DNA from: a virus
DNA length: 64,000 nt
Virus record (IMG/VR): IMGVR_UViG_3300006735_000022
Location: 20,936 to 84,935 of that record
Direction: 5' to 3' (one strand)
The translations under genes and the position numbers were made by a program. Numbering within the stretch: position 1 is the stretch's first letter; the number at the start of each line of letters is the position of its first letter. Shown piece by piece: positions 57,050 to 64,000 of the stretch. The notes beneath the pieces are model-generated. The model saw only the letters and a program-made list of their open reading frames with translations. It did not search any database and was not told the origin of the DNA.

Positions 57050-58125
57050 TGAACAAAAGAGAATTCAAACTTTCAGAGATCAAGAGCAACCTTTCCAAAG
57101 AAAGACTTCTTGAGGTATCTAAGAGTGTTGATTTCGTCAGAGAACAAAAAGGATTCTGGATAACAAATTTCAAGCAGGTCACTCCCGAAGAGATAAAATC
57201 TCTAGAGGCAGAGAGACCTACCACAAGACTGCTGAGTATTCATGTCATCAATGGGTGTAACCTCGCCTGTCGTGCATGCAATCACAACAGCAGTCTTCTT
57301 GGTATAAAGAGTGGTGTAGATATTGATGCTTTGATAGAAGATATCAAAGTTTTTCTACCAAAAGTGTATGTTTGGAGTCATATCAGCATCATTGGAGGAG
57401 AACCTTTACTTGAACCACGCACCAGAGAGGTCGTAAAGGTTACCAGAGAGGTCTCAGAGGCGACTGGGCAGACATGTAACATCAAATTGTTTAGCAACGG
57501 TTCACGCCTGTTACAGGAGAAGGAATGGATTGCTGACGAGATGTTGAAGGGAGTCAATTTTAGATTGACCTTCCACAAACCATGGTATACTGAGATGGGA
57601 TCAGTAAACTGGGAGAATGCTGCCAAGTTCATCCGTTACTTACAGTATCGAGAGGTGGACATTGATAGTTTACTAGAATTCAGTGAGGCATTTCGCCAAC
57701 TGGATGGTAAACCAAGGCAGTGGTTTGATATTGTCAAGTATGATATCAAAGACGACCAGATCAAATACTATCCTTTTGAGGAAGGCAACCCAGAGGAGAG
57801 TTTCTCTCACTGTACGTGTCCTAATAGTCAATTATATAATGGTCACCTGTGGAAGTGTCCTATGATTTCATATCTTAGGGAGTCTTTGAGTGCCACCAAT
57901 CAAATTGATGACCCCGAGTGGAAGAAGTATCTAGACTACAAACCCACCAGCATTTCTGCTACAGTGGACGACATCAGGGCATCGTTTGATGAGGTCACCA
58001 AACCTCATGACATCTGCACCATGTGTCCTCGCAACCCTGTTTGGTTCACCGCAACCTTGCAGTTGGATGCAAAATTGAAAAAGAACGTCGCTATGCACGA
58101 TGAAGAAACCTATGACACCGTTTGA
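57049..58125 (+). CDS. Radical SAM protein, 358 aa (paralogue of 54314)
   Basis: A 55-residue N-terminal extension, then C70, C74, C77 (NGCNLACRACNHN), SIIGGEPLLEPR, SHCTCPNSQLYNGHLWKCP and ICTMCPRNPVWFTA. The blocks match those of the protein at 54314 in order and spacing, so the two are paralogues, separated by phoH, an exonuclease and gp33. The ATG at 57049 overlaps the previous stop. Target unknown. Confidence 0.85.
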   Translation: MNKREFKLSEIKSNLSKERLLEVSKSVDFVREQKGFWITNFKQVTPEEIKSLEAERPTTRLLSIHVINGCNLACRACNHNSSLLGIKSGVDIDALIEDIKVFLPKVYVWSHISIIGGEPLLEPRTREVVKVTREVSEATGQTCNIKLFSNGSRLLQEKEWIADEMLKGVNFRLTFHKPWYTEMGSVNWENAAKFIRYLQYREVDIDSLLEFSEAFRQLDGKPRQWFDIVKYDIKDDQIKYYPFEEGNPEESFSHCTCPNSQLYNGHLWKCPMISYLRESLSATNQIDDPEWKKYLDYKPTSISATVDDIRASFDEVTKPHDICTMCPRNPVWFTATLQLDAKLKKNVAMHDEETYDTV

Positions 58126-58708
58126 TACTTACAAAGAGTATCTGGCGTACAAGAATCATTTCTCGAAGGAGAAGTATGATTACTTCAGATATGGTGGCAA
58201 GTCTAGAGCAAGTCTTGACTCTTTCTACAAGAGGAAGGACAGGTATTTCTTTGAGAAGACATCGAGGAAGTACAAAGACGATGACATCAGGAACTTCTTC
58301 CTTGCTAACTTTGTGAGTACAGACAACCCACAGGGTCTGTGGATTGGTAACATCATCCGTGGTGGAGAGGCAGTCTTTACTGAATGGCAACGTAGACAGC
58401 AGAGTTTGTTCTATAACTTCAAGAGCACTAACAAGAACATGTTGGAGCAGTATGGTTTGCAGACATTCTTAGAACCTAAAGATGGTCATCCACCACTCTT
58501 GAAAGAATACCTAGCAGGTAACCTCAGCATTGAGGAGGCAGTCATCTATGAGCAACTGTTCGGATACTGTAAGGACTATGATAAGAAACTGGATGACCCT
58601 GTTTGGCACCAGATTGGGATGAAAATCAAAAAATATTTACCATTTCTAAATATTGACAAAGAGAAATATCGTAAGCAAATTCTTGCCGAGGTCAACGAGC
58701 AATTCTAA
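58112..58708 (+). CDS. 59: Helicase loader, T4 gp59 family
   Basis: Loads the replicative helicase gp41 onto gp32-coated ssDNA. MTPFDTYKEYLAYKNHFSKE, YDYFRYGGKSRASLDSFYKR, KDRYFFEKTSRKYK and LANFVSTDNPQGLWIGNI follow the gp59 pattern; the C-terminal half is helical. ATG 58112 fits the family start; ATG 58100 is also possible. About 198 aa. Confidence 0.86.
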   Translation: MTPFDTYKEYLAYKNHFSKEKYDYFRYGGKSRASLDSFYKRKDRYFFEKTSRKYKDDDIRNFFLANFVSTDNPQGLWIGNIIRGGEAVFTEWQRRQQSLFYNFKSTNKNMLEQYGLQTFLEPKDGHPPLLKEYLAGNLSIEEAVIYEQLFGYCKDYDKKLDDPVWHQIGMKIKKYLPFLNIDKEKYRKQILAEVNEQF

Positions 58709-59037
58709 TGTCAACTTTTTTTGAAAACGAAAACGTCCGCCGTGAGATGGAGGACATCTATGAAATCCAGAAGGAATTGTACAATGTCATCATGCAGTTC
58801 CCTGACATGTCTGATGCTGCTAAGTGGGAGCACATTGAAACGCTGAAGAGTCTGCTAGAGAAGCAGCAGATCATGTGGACCAGAGTCTCATACTCTGATG
58901 ACCCTGAAGCAATGGAGATGAAGAAAAAGATTCAAGAGTCTGCCAAACAAATTGGTTTTGGTAATGCTGATATGAATACAATCTTCGGCAACATGAAGAA
59001 TACCCTGGACTTGATGCAAACTCAACTGCGTCGATAA
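58708..59037 (+). CDS. DUF1825-family protein, 109 aa
   Basis: FFENENVRREMEDIYEIQKE, QFPDMSDAAKWEHIETLKSL and AKQIGFGNADMNTIFGNMKN match a family shared by cyanobacteria and their myoviruses. Entirely helical, unknown function. Host-like sequence suggests ancient exchange with cyanobacteria. Confidence 0.83.
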   Translation: MSTFFENENVRREMEDIYEIQKELYNVIMQFPDMSDAAKWEHIETLKSLLEKQQIMWTRVSYSDDPEAMEMKKKIQESAKQIGFGNADMNTIFGNMKNTLDLMQTQLRR

Positions 59038-59040
59038 ATA
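59034..59040 (+). promoter_or_regulatory. Late-promoter box ATAAATA
   Basis: Overlaps the DUF1825 stop, 18 bases upstream of the ATG at 59059. Confidence 0.5.
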
Positions 59041-59058
59041 GGTTTTTTATCTTTACTC

Positions 59059-59331
59059 ATGATCTCTGTTTTGTTTGTCGGCAAGGTGAAGGAGTTCACT
59101 GAAGAGTATGAGGCATACAATGAAACCCTGTTGGATAGTGCACAGAAAATTCCAGGGTTCATTGACATGCAAACAGAATTGGTTGAGGGTGTAGAAATTA
59201 CTATTAGTCAGTGGAAGAGTGAGGATGATGTGCGGGAGTGGGCACGTGACCCAACGCATATGAAGGCAAAGCGACGAGTAAAAAAATGGTACCACTGGTA
59301 TAGAGCAAAGCACTTCACTTCAAACCAATGA
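59059..59331 (+). CDS. ABM-domain (antibiotic biosynthesis monooxygenase-like) protein, 90 aa
   Basis: LFVGKVKEFTEEYEAYNETL, IPGFIDMQTELVEG, ITISQWKSEDDVREWARDP and KRRVKKWYHWYRAKHF follow the ferredoxin-like ABM fold, including the W-x-S-x-D-x-x-x-W core. Members degrade haem or oxidise quinones; here the function is unknown. ATGA overlap with the next gene. Confidence 0.78.
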   Translation: MISVLFVGKVKEFTEEYEAYNETLLDSAQKIPGFIDMQTELVEGVEITISQWKSEDDVREWARDPTHMKAKRRVKKWYHWYRAKHFTSNQ

Positions 59332-59561
59332 CTGATGACGACGCAAACCAATACTCAGTTTATGAGGGGGATTGGTATGCGAGCATGAATTTGGGAATAA
59401 ATGAGTGTAGAATGTTATATGATCACATAAACTATTCCCTAAAGATGTGGCCTGGTTCTCCTGCTCGTCCATCTGAAGAGCAAGAGTACCTTGTCATTCT
59501 AAAGACTCGCTTGGCTGGAATTATTATGCAATACAACTTTGACATGCTGGAAATGGAGTGA
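59328..59561 (+). CDS. Small protein of unknown function, 77 aa
   Basis: NQYSVYEGDWYASMNLGINE, a helix with Cys and Tyr, and EQEYLVILKTRLAGIIMQYN. Fits between the ABM gene and the next. No family recognised. Confidence 0.6.
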   Translation: MTDDDANQYSVYEGDWYASMNLGINECRMLYDHINYSLKMWPGSPARPSEEQEYLVILKTRLAGIIMQYNFDMLEME

Positions 59562-59565
59562 TAGA

Positions 59566-59910
59566 ATGCACTTGTATCATGCATTCTCCATTCCGATGGC
59601 AAAAGGATTCAAAGAACTGAGCAACGTAAAAGCACGTCCAGATCTTGTTCCTCAAACAACCACTCCTGAGGTAAAAGCGCCTAGGAGTGAGAGTCTATTG
59701 AACAATAAGCATCTGGCATATGATGCTAGCGGTAAAGTGGTCAACCCACGTGACCTGAAGGCAGATCAAGATCGTAAGCGTATGAATGTCATCGCTGCCA
59801 CTGGACTGCTGTTCATTGTCTTCGGTCAGATCTACCTGGGATCTGCCATCAACAGCATGTCTAGGAGCATTGACCGTCTTGCAGAGACCTCCTTGACAGG
59901 CACTAAATAA
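59566..59910 (+). CDS. Tail-anchored membrane protein, about 114 aa
   Basis: Polar N-terminal 75 residues, then a C-terminal span NVIAATGLLFIVFGQIYLGS and a short helix. Start at ATG 59566 (59599 is an in-frame alternative). Its GQIYLG span resembles that of the protein at 47724 (GQLYVG). A strong promoter for gp32 lies inside its 3' end. Confidence 0.65.
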   Translation: MHLYHAFSIPMAKGFKELSNVKARPDLVPQTTTPEVKAPRSESLLNNKHLAYDASGKVVNPRDLKADQDRKRMNVIAATGLLFIVFGQIYLGSAINSMSRSIDRLAETSLTGTK

Positions 59911-59921
59911 TCCGCTATATT
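59893..59921 (+). promoter_or_regulatory. Sigma70-type promoter of gp32, with late box in the spacer
   Basis: TTGACA (59893-59898), 17 bases, TATATT (59916-59921). The spacer contains CTAAATA (59903-59909), a late-type box, so gp32 could be expressed both early and late. The ATG at 59965 is 43 bases downstream. Confidence 0.82.
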
Positions 59922-59964
59922 ATGTACACGGTGACAATCCAACAATCCACCGAATCTTTCTAAT

Positions 59965-60906
59965 ATGTCTTTTGCAGACCTCAAAAAGCAATCTCGACTT
60001 GGTTCTCTGACTTCTAAGTTGACCAAGGAGATTGAGAAGATGAATACCAGCGGCGCTGGTAGCACAGACGAACGTTTGTGGAAACTTGAAGTAGACAAGG
60101 CAGGCAATGGATATGCTGTAATCAGGTTCCTGCCCGCTCCCGAGGGAGAAGAACTCCCTTGGGCGAAGGTGTGGTCTCACGCCTTCCAGGGACCTGGCGG
60201 ATGGTATATCGAAAATAGCCTGACTACATTAGGACAAAAAGATCCTGTCTCTGAGTACAACCGTCTCCTTTGGAACAGTGGTACTGACAGTGACAAGGAT
60301 TTGGCACGTAAGCAGAAGCGAAAGCTCACTTACATTGCGAACATCTATGTCGTCAAGGATCCAGCCAATCCTCATAACGAAGGACAAGTTTTCCTTTACA
60401 AGTTTGGCAAGAAGATCTTTGACAAAGTTTCTGCTGCCATGCAGCCTGAGTTTGAAGACGAAGAAGCAATCGATCCATTCGATTTTTGGCAGGGTGCGAA
60501 CTTCAAACTGAAGGCAAAGAATGTTGCGGGTTACCGTAACTATGACAGTAGTGAGTTTGCTGCTGCAGCTCCAGTGTTAGACGACGACGATGCCCTTGAG
60601 GCATTGTGGAAGAAGCAATACTCTCTTGAGGAATTCACACGTGCTGACCAGTTCAAAGCGTATGAAGATCTTGAGAAGCGATTGAATTCTGTGTTGAACA
60701 ACACTCGGAAACCTGTTGACCCAGAGACCTTCGATGAGGAGGAAGCTGCGGTCGCTAAATCGCGGAAGCAAATGGATGAGGAAGATCGTGTCATCAAAAA
60801 AAGTGTTGCCGCTGCTGAGCCTGTTGTCGCGACCGGAGCTAGCAGTTCAGGTGATTCAGATGAAGATGACGCCTTGTCCTATTTTCAGAGACTGGCCGAG
60901 AGCTGA
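59965..60906 (+). CDS. 32: Single-stranded DNA-binding protein, T4 gp32 family
   Basis: Coats ssDNA and organises replication and repair. SFADLKKQSRLGSLTSKLTK start, WKLEVDKAGNGYAVIRFLPA, GPGGWYIENSLTTLGQKDPV, FLYKFGKKIFDKV and DPFDFWQGANFKLK form the OB-fold core; the C-terminus is acidic (DSDEDDALSYFQRL) for protein contacts. 313 aa. The Cys/His zinc ligands of T4 gp32 are absent, as the sequence holds no Cys. Confidence 0.95.
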   Translation: MSFADLKKQSRLGSLTSKLTKEIEKMNTSGAGSTDERLWKLEVDKAGNGYAVIRFLPAPEGEELPWAKVWSHAFQGPGGWYIENSLTTLGQKDPVSEYNRLLWNSGTDSDKDLARKQKRKLTYIANIYVVKDPANPHNEGQVFLYKFGKKIFDKVSAAMQPEFEDEEAIDPFDFWQGANFKLKAKNVAGYRNYDSSEFAAAAPVLDDDDALEALWKKQYSLEEFTRADQFKAYEDLEKRLNSVLNNTRKPVDPETFDEEEAAVAKSRKQMDEEDRVIKKSVAAAEPVVATGASSSGDSDEDDALSYFQRLAES

Positions 60907-60909
60907 GGC

Positions 60910-61476
60910 ATGAAACTTTACAGCTTCAACGAGCTGATTGGAGTCTGGGATGGGGATCTCCCCGTCCTGGACTTTTCTCTTAGGAACATTTATGAGTGGA
61001 AGGAAGAGTTTCCTGAATCTGAAGGTAACTCTAACATCAATGGTTGGCAACGTACTGGTATGCATAGTGATGGAAGATTCACTCCATTGATGTCAATGAT
61101 TGCAGAGAAGTCCCGCGAGTACATGGCACTGCATGATGTAAAACCTCCAAGACATATGGAAGTTGTCCATGCATTTGCTAACATCAACGGAAAGGGTGCG
61201 TCGAATTGCATGCATCATCATACTTACGGGCAGATTAGTGGTGTATATTGGTTGAAAGCACCACATAATTGTGGTGATCTATTCATCATGAGTCCATTTC
61301 CTAATCAGTATTTGAATACCTCATGTGTGTCTAAAATTGACCGTAATGCCATGGTAATCACACCCAAGGCAAATACTGGAGTATTTTTCAACAGCAACCT
61401 AGTCCACTACGTAGACCAGAACAGATCGACAAAAGATAGGGTGTCTGTTGCATTTCACATTCTAATTCACTCGTAG
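60910..61476 (+). CDS. Putative 2OG-Fe(II) oxygenase of the TIGR02466 type, 188 aa
   Basis: NCMHHHTYGQISGVYWLKAP, GDLFIMSPFP, and FFNSNLVHYVDQNRSTKDR, then VSVAFHI give the iron His residues and the terminal Arg seen in this family. Three bases after the gp32 stop. Target unknown. Confidence 0.78.
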   Translation: MKLYSFNELIGVWDGDLPVLDFSLRNIYEWKEEFPESEGNSNINGWQRTGMHSDGRFTPLMSMIAEKSREYMALHDVKPPRHMEVVHAFANINGKGASNCMHHHTYGQISGVYWLKAPHNCGDLFIMSPFPNQYLNTSCVSKIDRNAMVITPKANTGVFFNSNLVHYVDQNRSTKDRVSVAFHILIHS

Positions 61477-61504
61477 CAAAAATCGACTTTTTGGTACAGA
61501 TAAG

Positions 61505-61520
61505 TGGAAAAAAAACTCGG
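61505..61520 (+). repeat. Dispersed 16-base repeat, copy 3
   Basis: TGGAAAAAAAACTCGG, here in the space before the hydroxylase gene, followed by AGCAAAAATCGCCCCTA. GCAAAAATCG also occurs just upstream (from 61478). Same order of elements as in copy 2. Confidence 0.8.
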
Positions 61521-61544
61521 AGCAAAAATCGCCCCTATAGGTTT

Positions 61545-62093
61545 ATGGCATACAAAAACATAATCATCATTGAGAAAAATATTGATGTAACTCCCTTTTT
61601 GGAAGAATTGAACCCAGATCATTGGGATTGGGTTTCTCGGCAAAAAGGAAATAACTTAGGAGGCGATAGAAACCCATATGGGTTTTTGCCGCTAGTTTGG
61701 GCAAAAGTGCAAAAAGGCGAAGATCCCCATGATGCCATGGGACAAGAAAAAACGGCACTTTATGACTTATACCCAAAAGTGCAAGAATTTTGGAAAAAGA
61801 ACAATATCACCGAAACTGGTAGAGCAGCATTTTTCAGACTAATTCCTGGAAACCGAGTTTTGGAGCATATTGACCGTGGGGAGTATTATAAGAAAAAGGA
61901 CCGATATCATCTATCTCTGCAGGGAACTTATCTGTATAGAGTTGGAGATGAGTCTATGATTGTTCCACCAGGCACTTTCTTCTGGTTCAACAACAAATTA
62001 CCCCACGAAGCACTGAACGTGGGGAATGTTGATAGGTATTCATTAGTTTGGGACGTTCCACATAGTCCCAATAATCCACAATTAGCGAAGTGA
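61545..62093 (+). CDS. Aspartyl/asparaginyl beta-hydroxylase-like protein, 182 aa
   Basis: FFRLIPGNRVLEHIDRGEYY (HxD), RYHLSLQGTYLYRV, IVPPGTFFWFNNKLPHEALN (distal His) and RYSLVWDVPH (Arg) form the 2OG oxygenase core of the beta-hydroxylase family. The ORF is open upstream, but MAYKNIIIIEK at 61545 follows the repeat and is the likely start. Ends 12 bases inside the convergent gp53 gene, with no terminator between. Confidence 0.8.
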   Translation: MAYKNIIIIEKNIDVTPFLEELNPDHWDWVSRQKGNNLGGDRNPYGFLPLVWAKVQKGEDPHDAMGQEKTALYDLYPKVQEFWKKNNITETGRAAFFRLIPGNRVLEHIDRGEYYKKKDRYHLSLQGTYLYRVGDESMIVPPGTFFWFNNKLPHEALNVGNVDRYSLVWDVPHSPNNPQLAK

Positions 62094-62738
62094 TAAAATA
62101 CGGAGATTATCGCCTTTTTTCATCTTTCTATCAATATATTGACTAGAATCTTCATAGGTGAGGATGTCTCGCATATCCTCAATAATCATTTCAATGTATT
62201 CTGGTCTTAGAACTGATATAGTCCTTTTGGCATCATTTTTGCGAGTCTCATATTCTAGATAACTAACTGACTGTGTGCCAGTGTCTTTGTAGTTGAATCC
62301 ATCATATGACCAATGGAATTCAGCATCAGCATCAACAATTAGACCAGCCTGCTGTAAAAGTCTTCCCTCAGGATCACGTCGTTCAACAGTTTCATAATGA
62401 TGGGGTTCATTTAGTTGCTCAATGCTATAATTGTTTCTCAAATATCTTGAGAAGTCTGACTCACTCATAGGCCATTCATCTCTCATATTGAGGATATTGT
62501 TTGAGATAAGGATGACCCAATCAAGTTCAGGATCTCCATATAAAATCTGTGCTACATTGTCAGGACGTTGGTCTCCACGAATACTGAATTTGCCAAACGC
62601 AACTGCAGATTGAAAAATATCATCACGTATTTTACCTCTTTTGAACAGATTAGTGCTTTCCACGTAATCTGAGCTAGAAGACCTATTGTCAGAGAAGGAT
62701 AGTAAAGATACTTTGGGAAAATTGTCGAAATATGCCAT
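62082..62738 (-). CDS. 53: Baseplate wedge subunit, T4 gp53 family
   Basis: YFDNFPKVSLLSFSDNRSSS start, then DDIFQSAVAFGKFSIRGDQR and the family block AQILYGDPELDWVILISNNI, followed by NMRDEWPMSESDFSRYL. 218 aa. Assembled in the wedge of the contractile-tail baseplate. One-base overlap with gp48 on the same strand. Confidence 0.92.
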   Translation of the reverse strand: MAYFDNFPKVSLLSFSDNRSSSSDYVESTNLFKRGKIRDDIFQSAVAFGKFSIRGDQRPDNVAQILYGDPELDWVILISNNILNMRDEWPMSESDFSRYLRNNYSIEQLNEPHHYETVERRDPEGRLLQQAGLIVDADAEFHWSYDGFNYKDTGTQSVSYLEYETRKNDAKRTISVLRPEYIEMIIEDMRDILTYEDSSQYIDRKMKKGDNLRILSLR

Positions 62739-64000
62739 TAGAATCCAATGTCCTCCCCGGTAATTTCGTCCAGTAATGGGGCAAATCCATCACCATCCGT
62801 ACTGAGGTCAAATATGGATGAGTTTCCAAGTAACTCCCCTTGAAGCTTTCCGGGGGAATCGTAATCTTCACGGAAGAGGGGAGTTAGTTCTGTAAAATTC
62901 AAGATCATTGTTGACCTAACAGGTTGAGAAAAAACATTTTGATCATAATATGATTGATAGACACCTTGATCGGTAAAGTTTACTCCAACTTGTGTTAGTG
63001 CACATATCTTATGTATGGGGAGTGATTTGATTCTTCTTACATTGTTGAAATAACCAATCCTAAAAACATCCGGAGATCCTAAGAAAATAGTATCAGATTT
63101 ACTGCCACCAGAACCTAAAGAAAACGGTAACATACCTTCTTTGAAGAATCTTTGGATAGCATTTATTTGTCTAGCATCCTCCTCACTGTTTGGTGCAAAG
63201 TCATATCTGAAAACGAAGTTTCTAAGTTTAGGTCCCTGGAATAACAACTCCAGATTGGGGTTTAGCACTTGTCCCGATTGTCGGGCAATAAATTGTGCAG
63301 GATCTACATTGATGCCAATTTTGCTCAGTAGCATTTTGGATAGGGCACCAGAAAGAGCTGTATTCACTCCACTTCCTTTTTGTCCTGCAGCATTAGCAAT
63401 GGTTGATGTTATGGCGCTGGCATCCTTCAACGCATCAGTTACAAATTTGAAAAGATTTGTATTGCCGTCTAGAGCTTTAGTTACTGCCTTGTTAGTGGCC
63501 ATAAACATTCCGGCCTCAAGGACGTTTGCCTGGGCTTGTCCCCATTGAACTCCTTGAGATGCTTGTAAATCATTGGGAATTGGTAGTTTTACCACTCCTT
63601 CAAATTTCTTCAGATTAGTGCCTCGTCGCAAACCACTTTGTAGAACACCAGAAGCATCCCTACCGTCTTTTTGTGGTGGTTGATATTGAAATCTTTCGAT
63701 TTTCATATAGTCCTGCTGACCCCTAAGCTGATACAATGCATCAGAGGGATATTGGAATGATTTTATTGTAGTATCTTGGGTAGGAACTAATGGAGTATTC
63801 TCTTCAGCAATCGCTTCTTGATTAGTTACCGGTTCAGGATCAGTTCTAACTGCATCAAGAAGACTATCCAATTGAGCTAATTGTATATTTGGCATCAATG
63901 ATGATACAGCGTCACTATATTCGCTATTACTACCTTGTTGTGCTAACCTTTGTAGGGATATTGGTGTATTTGGATCATTAGAAGTATTCAAAAATGCAAA
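62738..64000 (-). CDS. 48: Baseplate tail-tube cap protein, T4 gp48 family, 5' end probably outside the window
   Basis: C-terminal half has NFVFRYDFAPNSEEDARQIN, AIQRFFKEGMLPF, FLGSPDVFRIGYFNN and TPLFREDYDSP, matching gp48 that caps the tail tube on the baseplate. The frame stays open to the right edge; the only nearby start is a TTG at 63991, so the true N-terminus is probably beyond. The N-terminal part includes VNTALSGALSKMLLSKIGIN, helical and hydrophobic. Confidence 0.9.
   Translation of the reverse strand, partial: FAFLNTSNDPNTPISLQRLAQQGSNSEYSDAVSSLMPNIQLAQLDSLLDAVRTDPEPVTNQEAIAEENTPLVPTQDTTIKSFQYPSDALYQLRGQQDYMKIERFQYQPPQKDGRDASGVLQSGLRRGTNLKKFEGVVKLPIPNDLQASQGVQWGQAQANVLEAGMFMATNKAVTKALDGNTNLFKFVTDALKDASAITSTIANAAGQKGSGVNTALSGALSKMLLSKIGINVDPAQFIARQSGQVLNPNLELLFQGPKLRNFVFRYDFAPNSEEDARQINAIQRFFKEGMLPFSLGSGGSKSDTIFLGSPDVFRIGYFNNVRRIKSLPIHKICALTQVGVNFTDQGVYQSYYDQNVFSQPVRSTMILNFTELTPLFREDYDSPGKLQGELLGNSSIFDLSTDGDGFAPLLDEITGEDIGF

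Noticed and set aside
1-64000. tRNA genes and CRISPR arrays
   Set aside because: Reading for T-loop motifs (GTTCGA-type with flanking stems) and for regularly spaced repeats gave no convincing candidate. The repeats found are dispersed or intragenic. A tRNAscan run would settle the tRNA question.

Overview
The window is a stretch of a T4-like myovirus that infects marine picocyanobacteria (Synechococcus or Prochlorococcus). The evidence is a mix of T4 core genes (primase gp61, gp32, gp33, gp59, gp53, gp48, nrdA/nrdB, a glutaredoxin) and typical cyanophage auxiliary metabolic genes: psbA, psbD, plastocyanin, ferredoxin, zwf, gnd, talC, thyX, phoH. Genes are packed head to tail with ATGA, GTGA or TTGA overlaps. 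The -10 elements resemble sigma70 early promoters, and short ATAAATA/CTAAATA boxes precede many genes, as expected for T4-type late promoters. No tRNA gene, CRISPR array or insertion sequence was recognised.

Layout. 1-7.5 kb: a truncated PP-loop ATPase, unknown genes, two lysine-rich proteins that may be virion or internal-head proteins, an Ig-like virion protein, and small conserved cyanophage genes. 7.5-12.2 kb: replication and nucleotide supply (primase, ribonucleotide reductase). 12.2-18.9 kb: many small genes, several encoding single-span membrane peptides under 60 aa, an AbrB-like protein, an SGNH-type protein, a nuclease, and the pentose-phosphate genes zwf and gnd. 18.6-20.6 kb: a minus-strand island of three predicted secreted proteins, followed by talC. 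22.4-41.0 kb: a plus-strand glycan cluster of about 19 kb. It has nucleotide-sugar enzymes (type II PMI cupin, dTDP-glucose-4,6-dehydratase type, an E1-type 3-dehydratase, GDP-mannose 3,5-epimerase), an FkbM methyltransferase, two 2OG oxygenases, about nine glycosyltransferases of different families, and six tandem DUF616 domains. 41.0-48.7 kb: the photosynthesis and electron-transfer block (psbA, psbD, petE, petF, glutaredoxin) with a secreted HExxH protein and an amidinotransferase. 49.5-58.1 kb: three radical SAM proteins, a probable glutamine riboswitch with its short ORF, thyX, a split carbamoyltransferase with a second Kae1-like subunit, phoH, an exonuclease and gp33. 58.1-61 kb: gp59, DUF1825, gp32. 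61-62.1 kb: two dioxygenase-like genes. 62.1-64 kb: minus-strand baseplate genes gp53 and gp48, the latter running off the right edge.

How it fits together. zwf, gnd and talC push host carbon through the pentose phosphate pathway to give NADPH and ribose. psbA, psbD, petE and petF keep light reactions going. nrdAB, glutaredoxin and thyX turn this into dNTPs for the phage replisome. The glycan cluster has enough sugar enzymes and transferases to build or alter a specific glycan (virion glycoprotein, host surface or DNA), but the acceptor cannot be read from the sequence.

Most worth following up: the glycan cluster with its DUF616 array, the two-acceptor/one-activator carbamoyltransferase set beside paired radical SAM enzymes, the glutamine riboswitch with its visible expression platform, the structured psbA leader, a 16-base sequence repeated three times next to accessory genes, and about ten genes under 60 aa that ordinary cut-offs miss.
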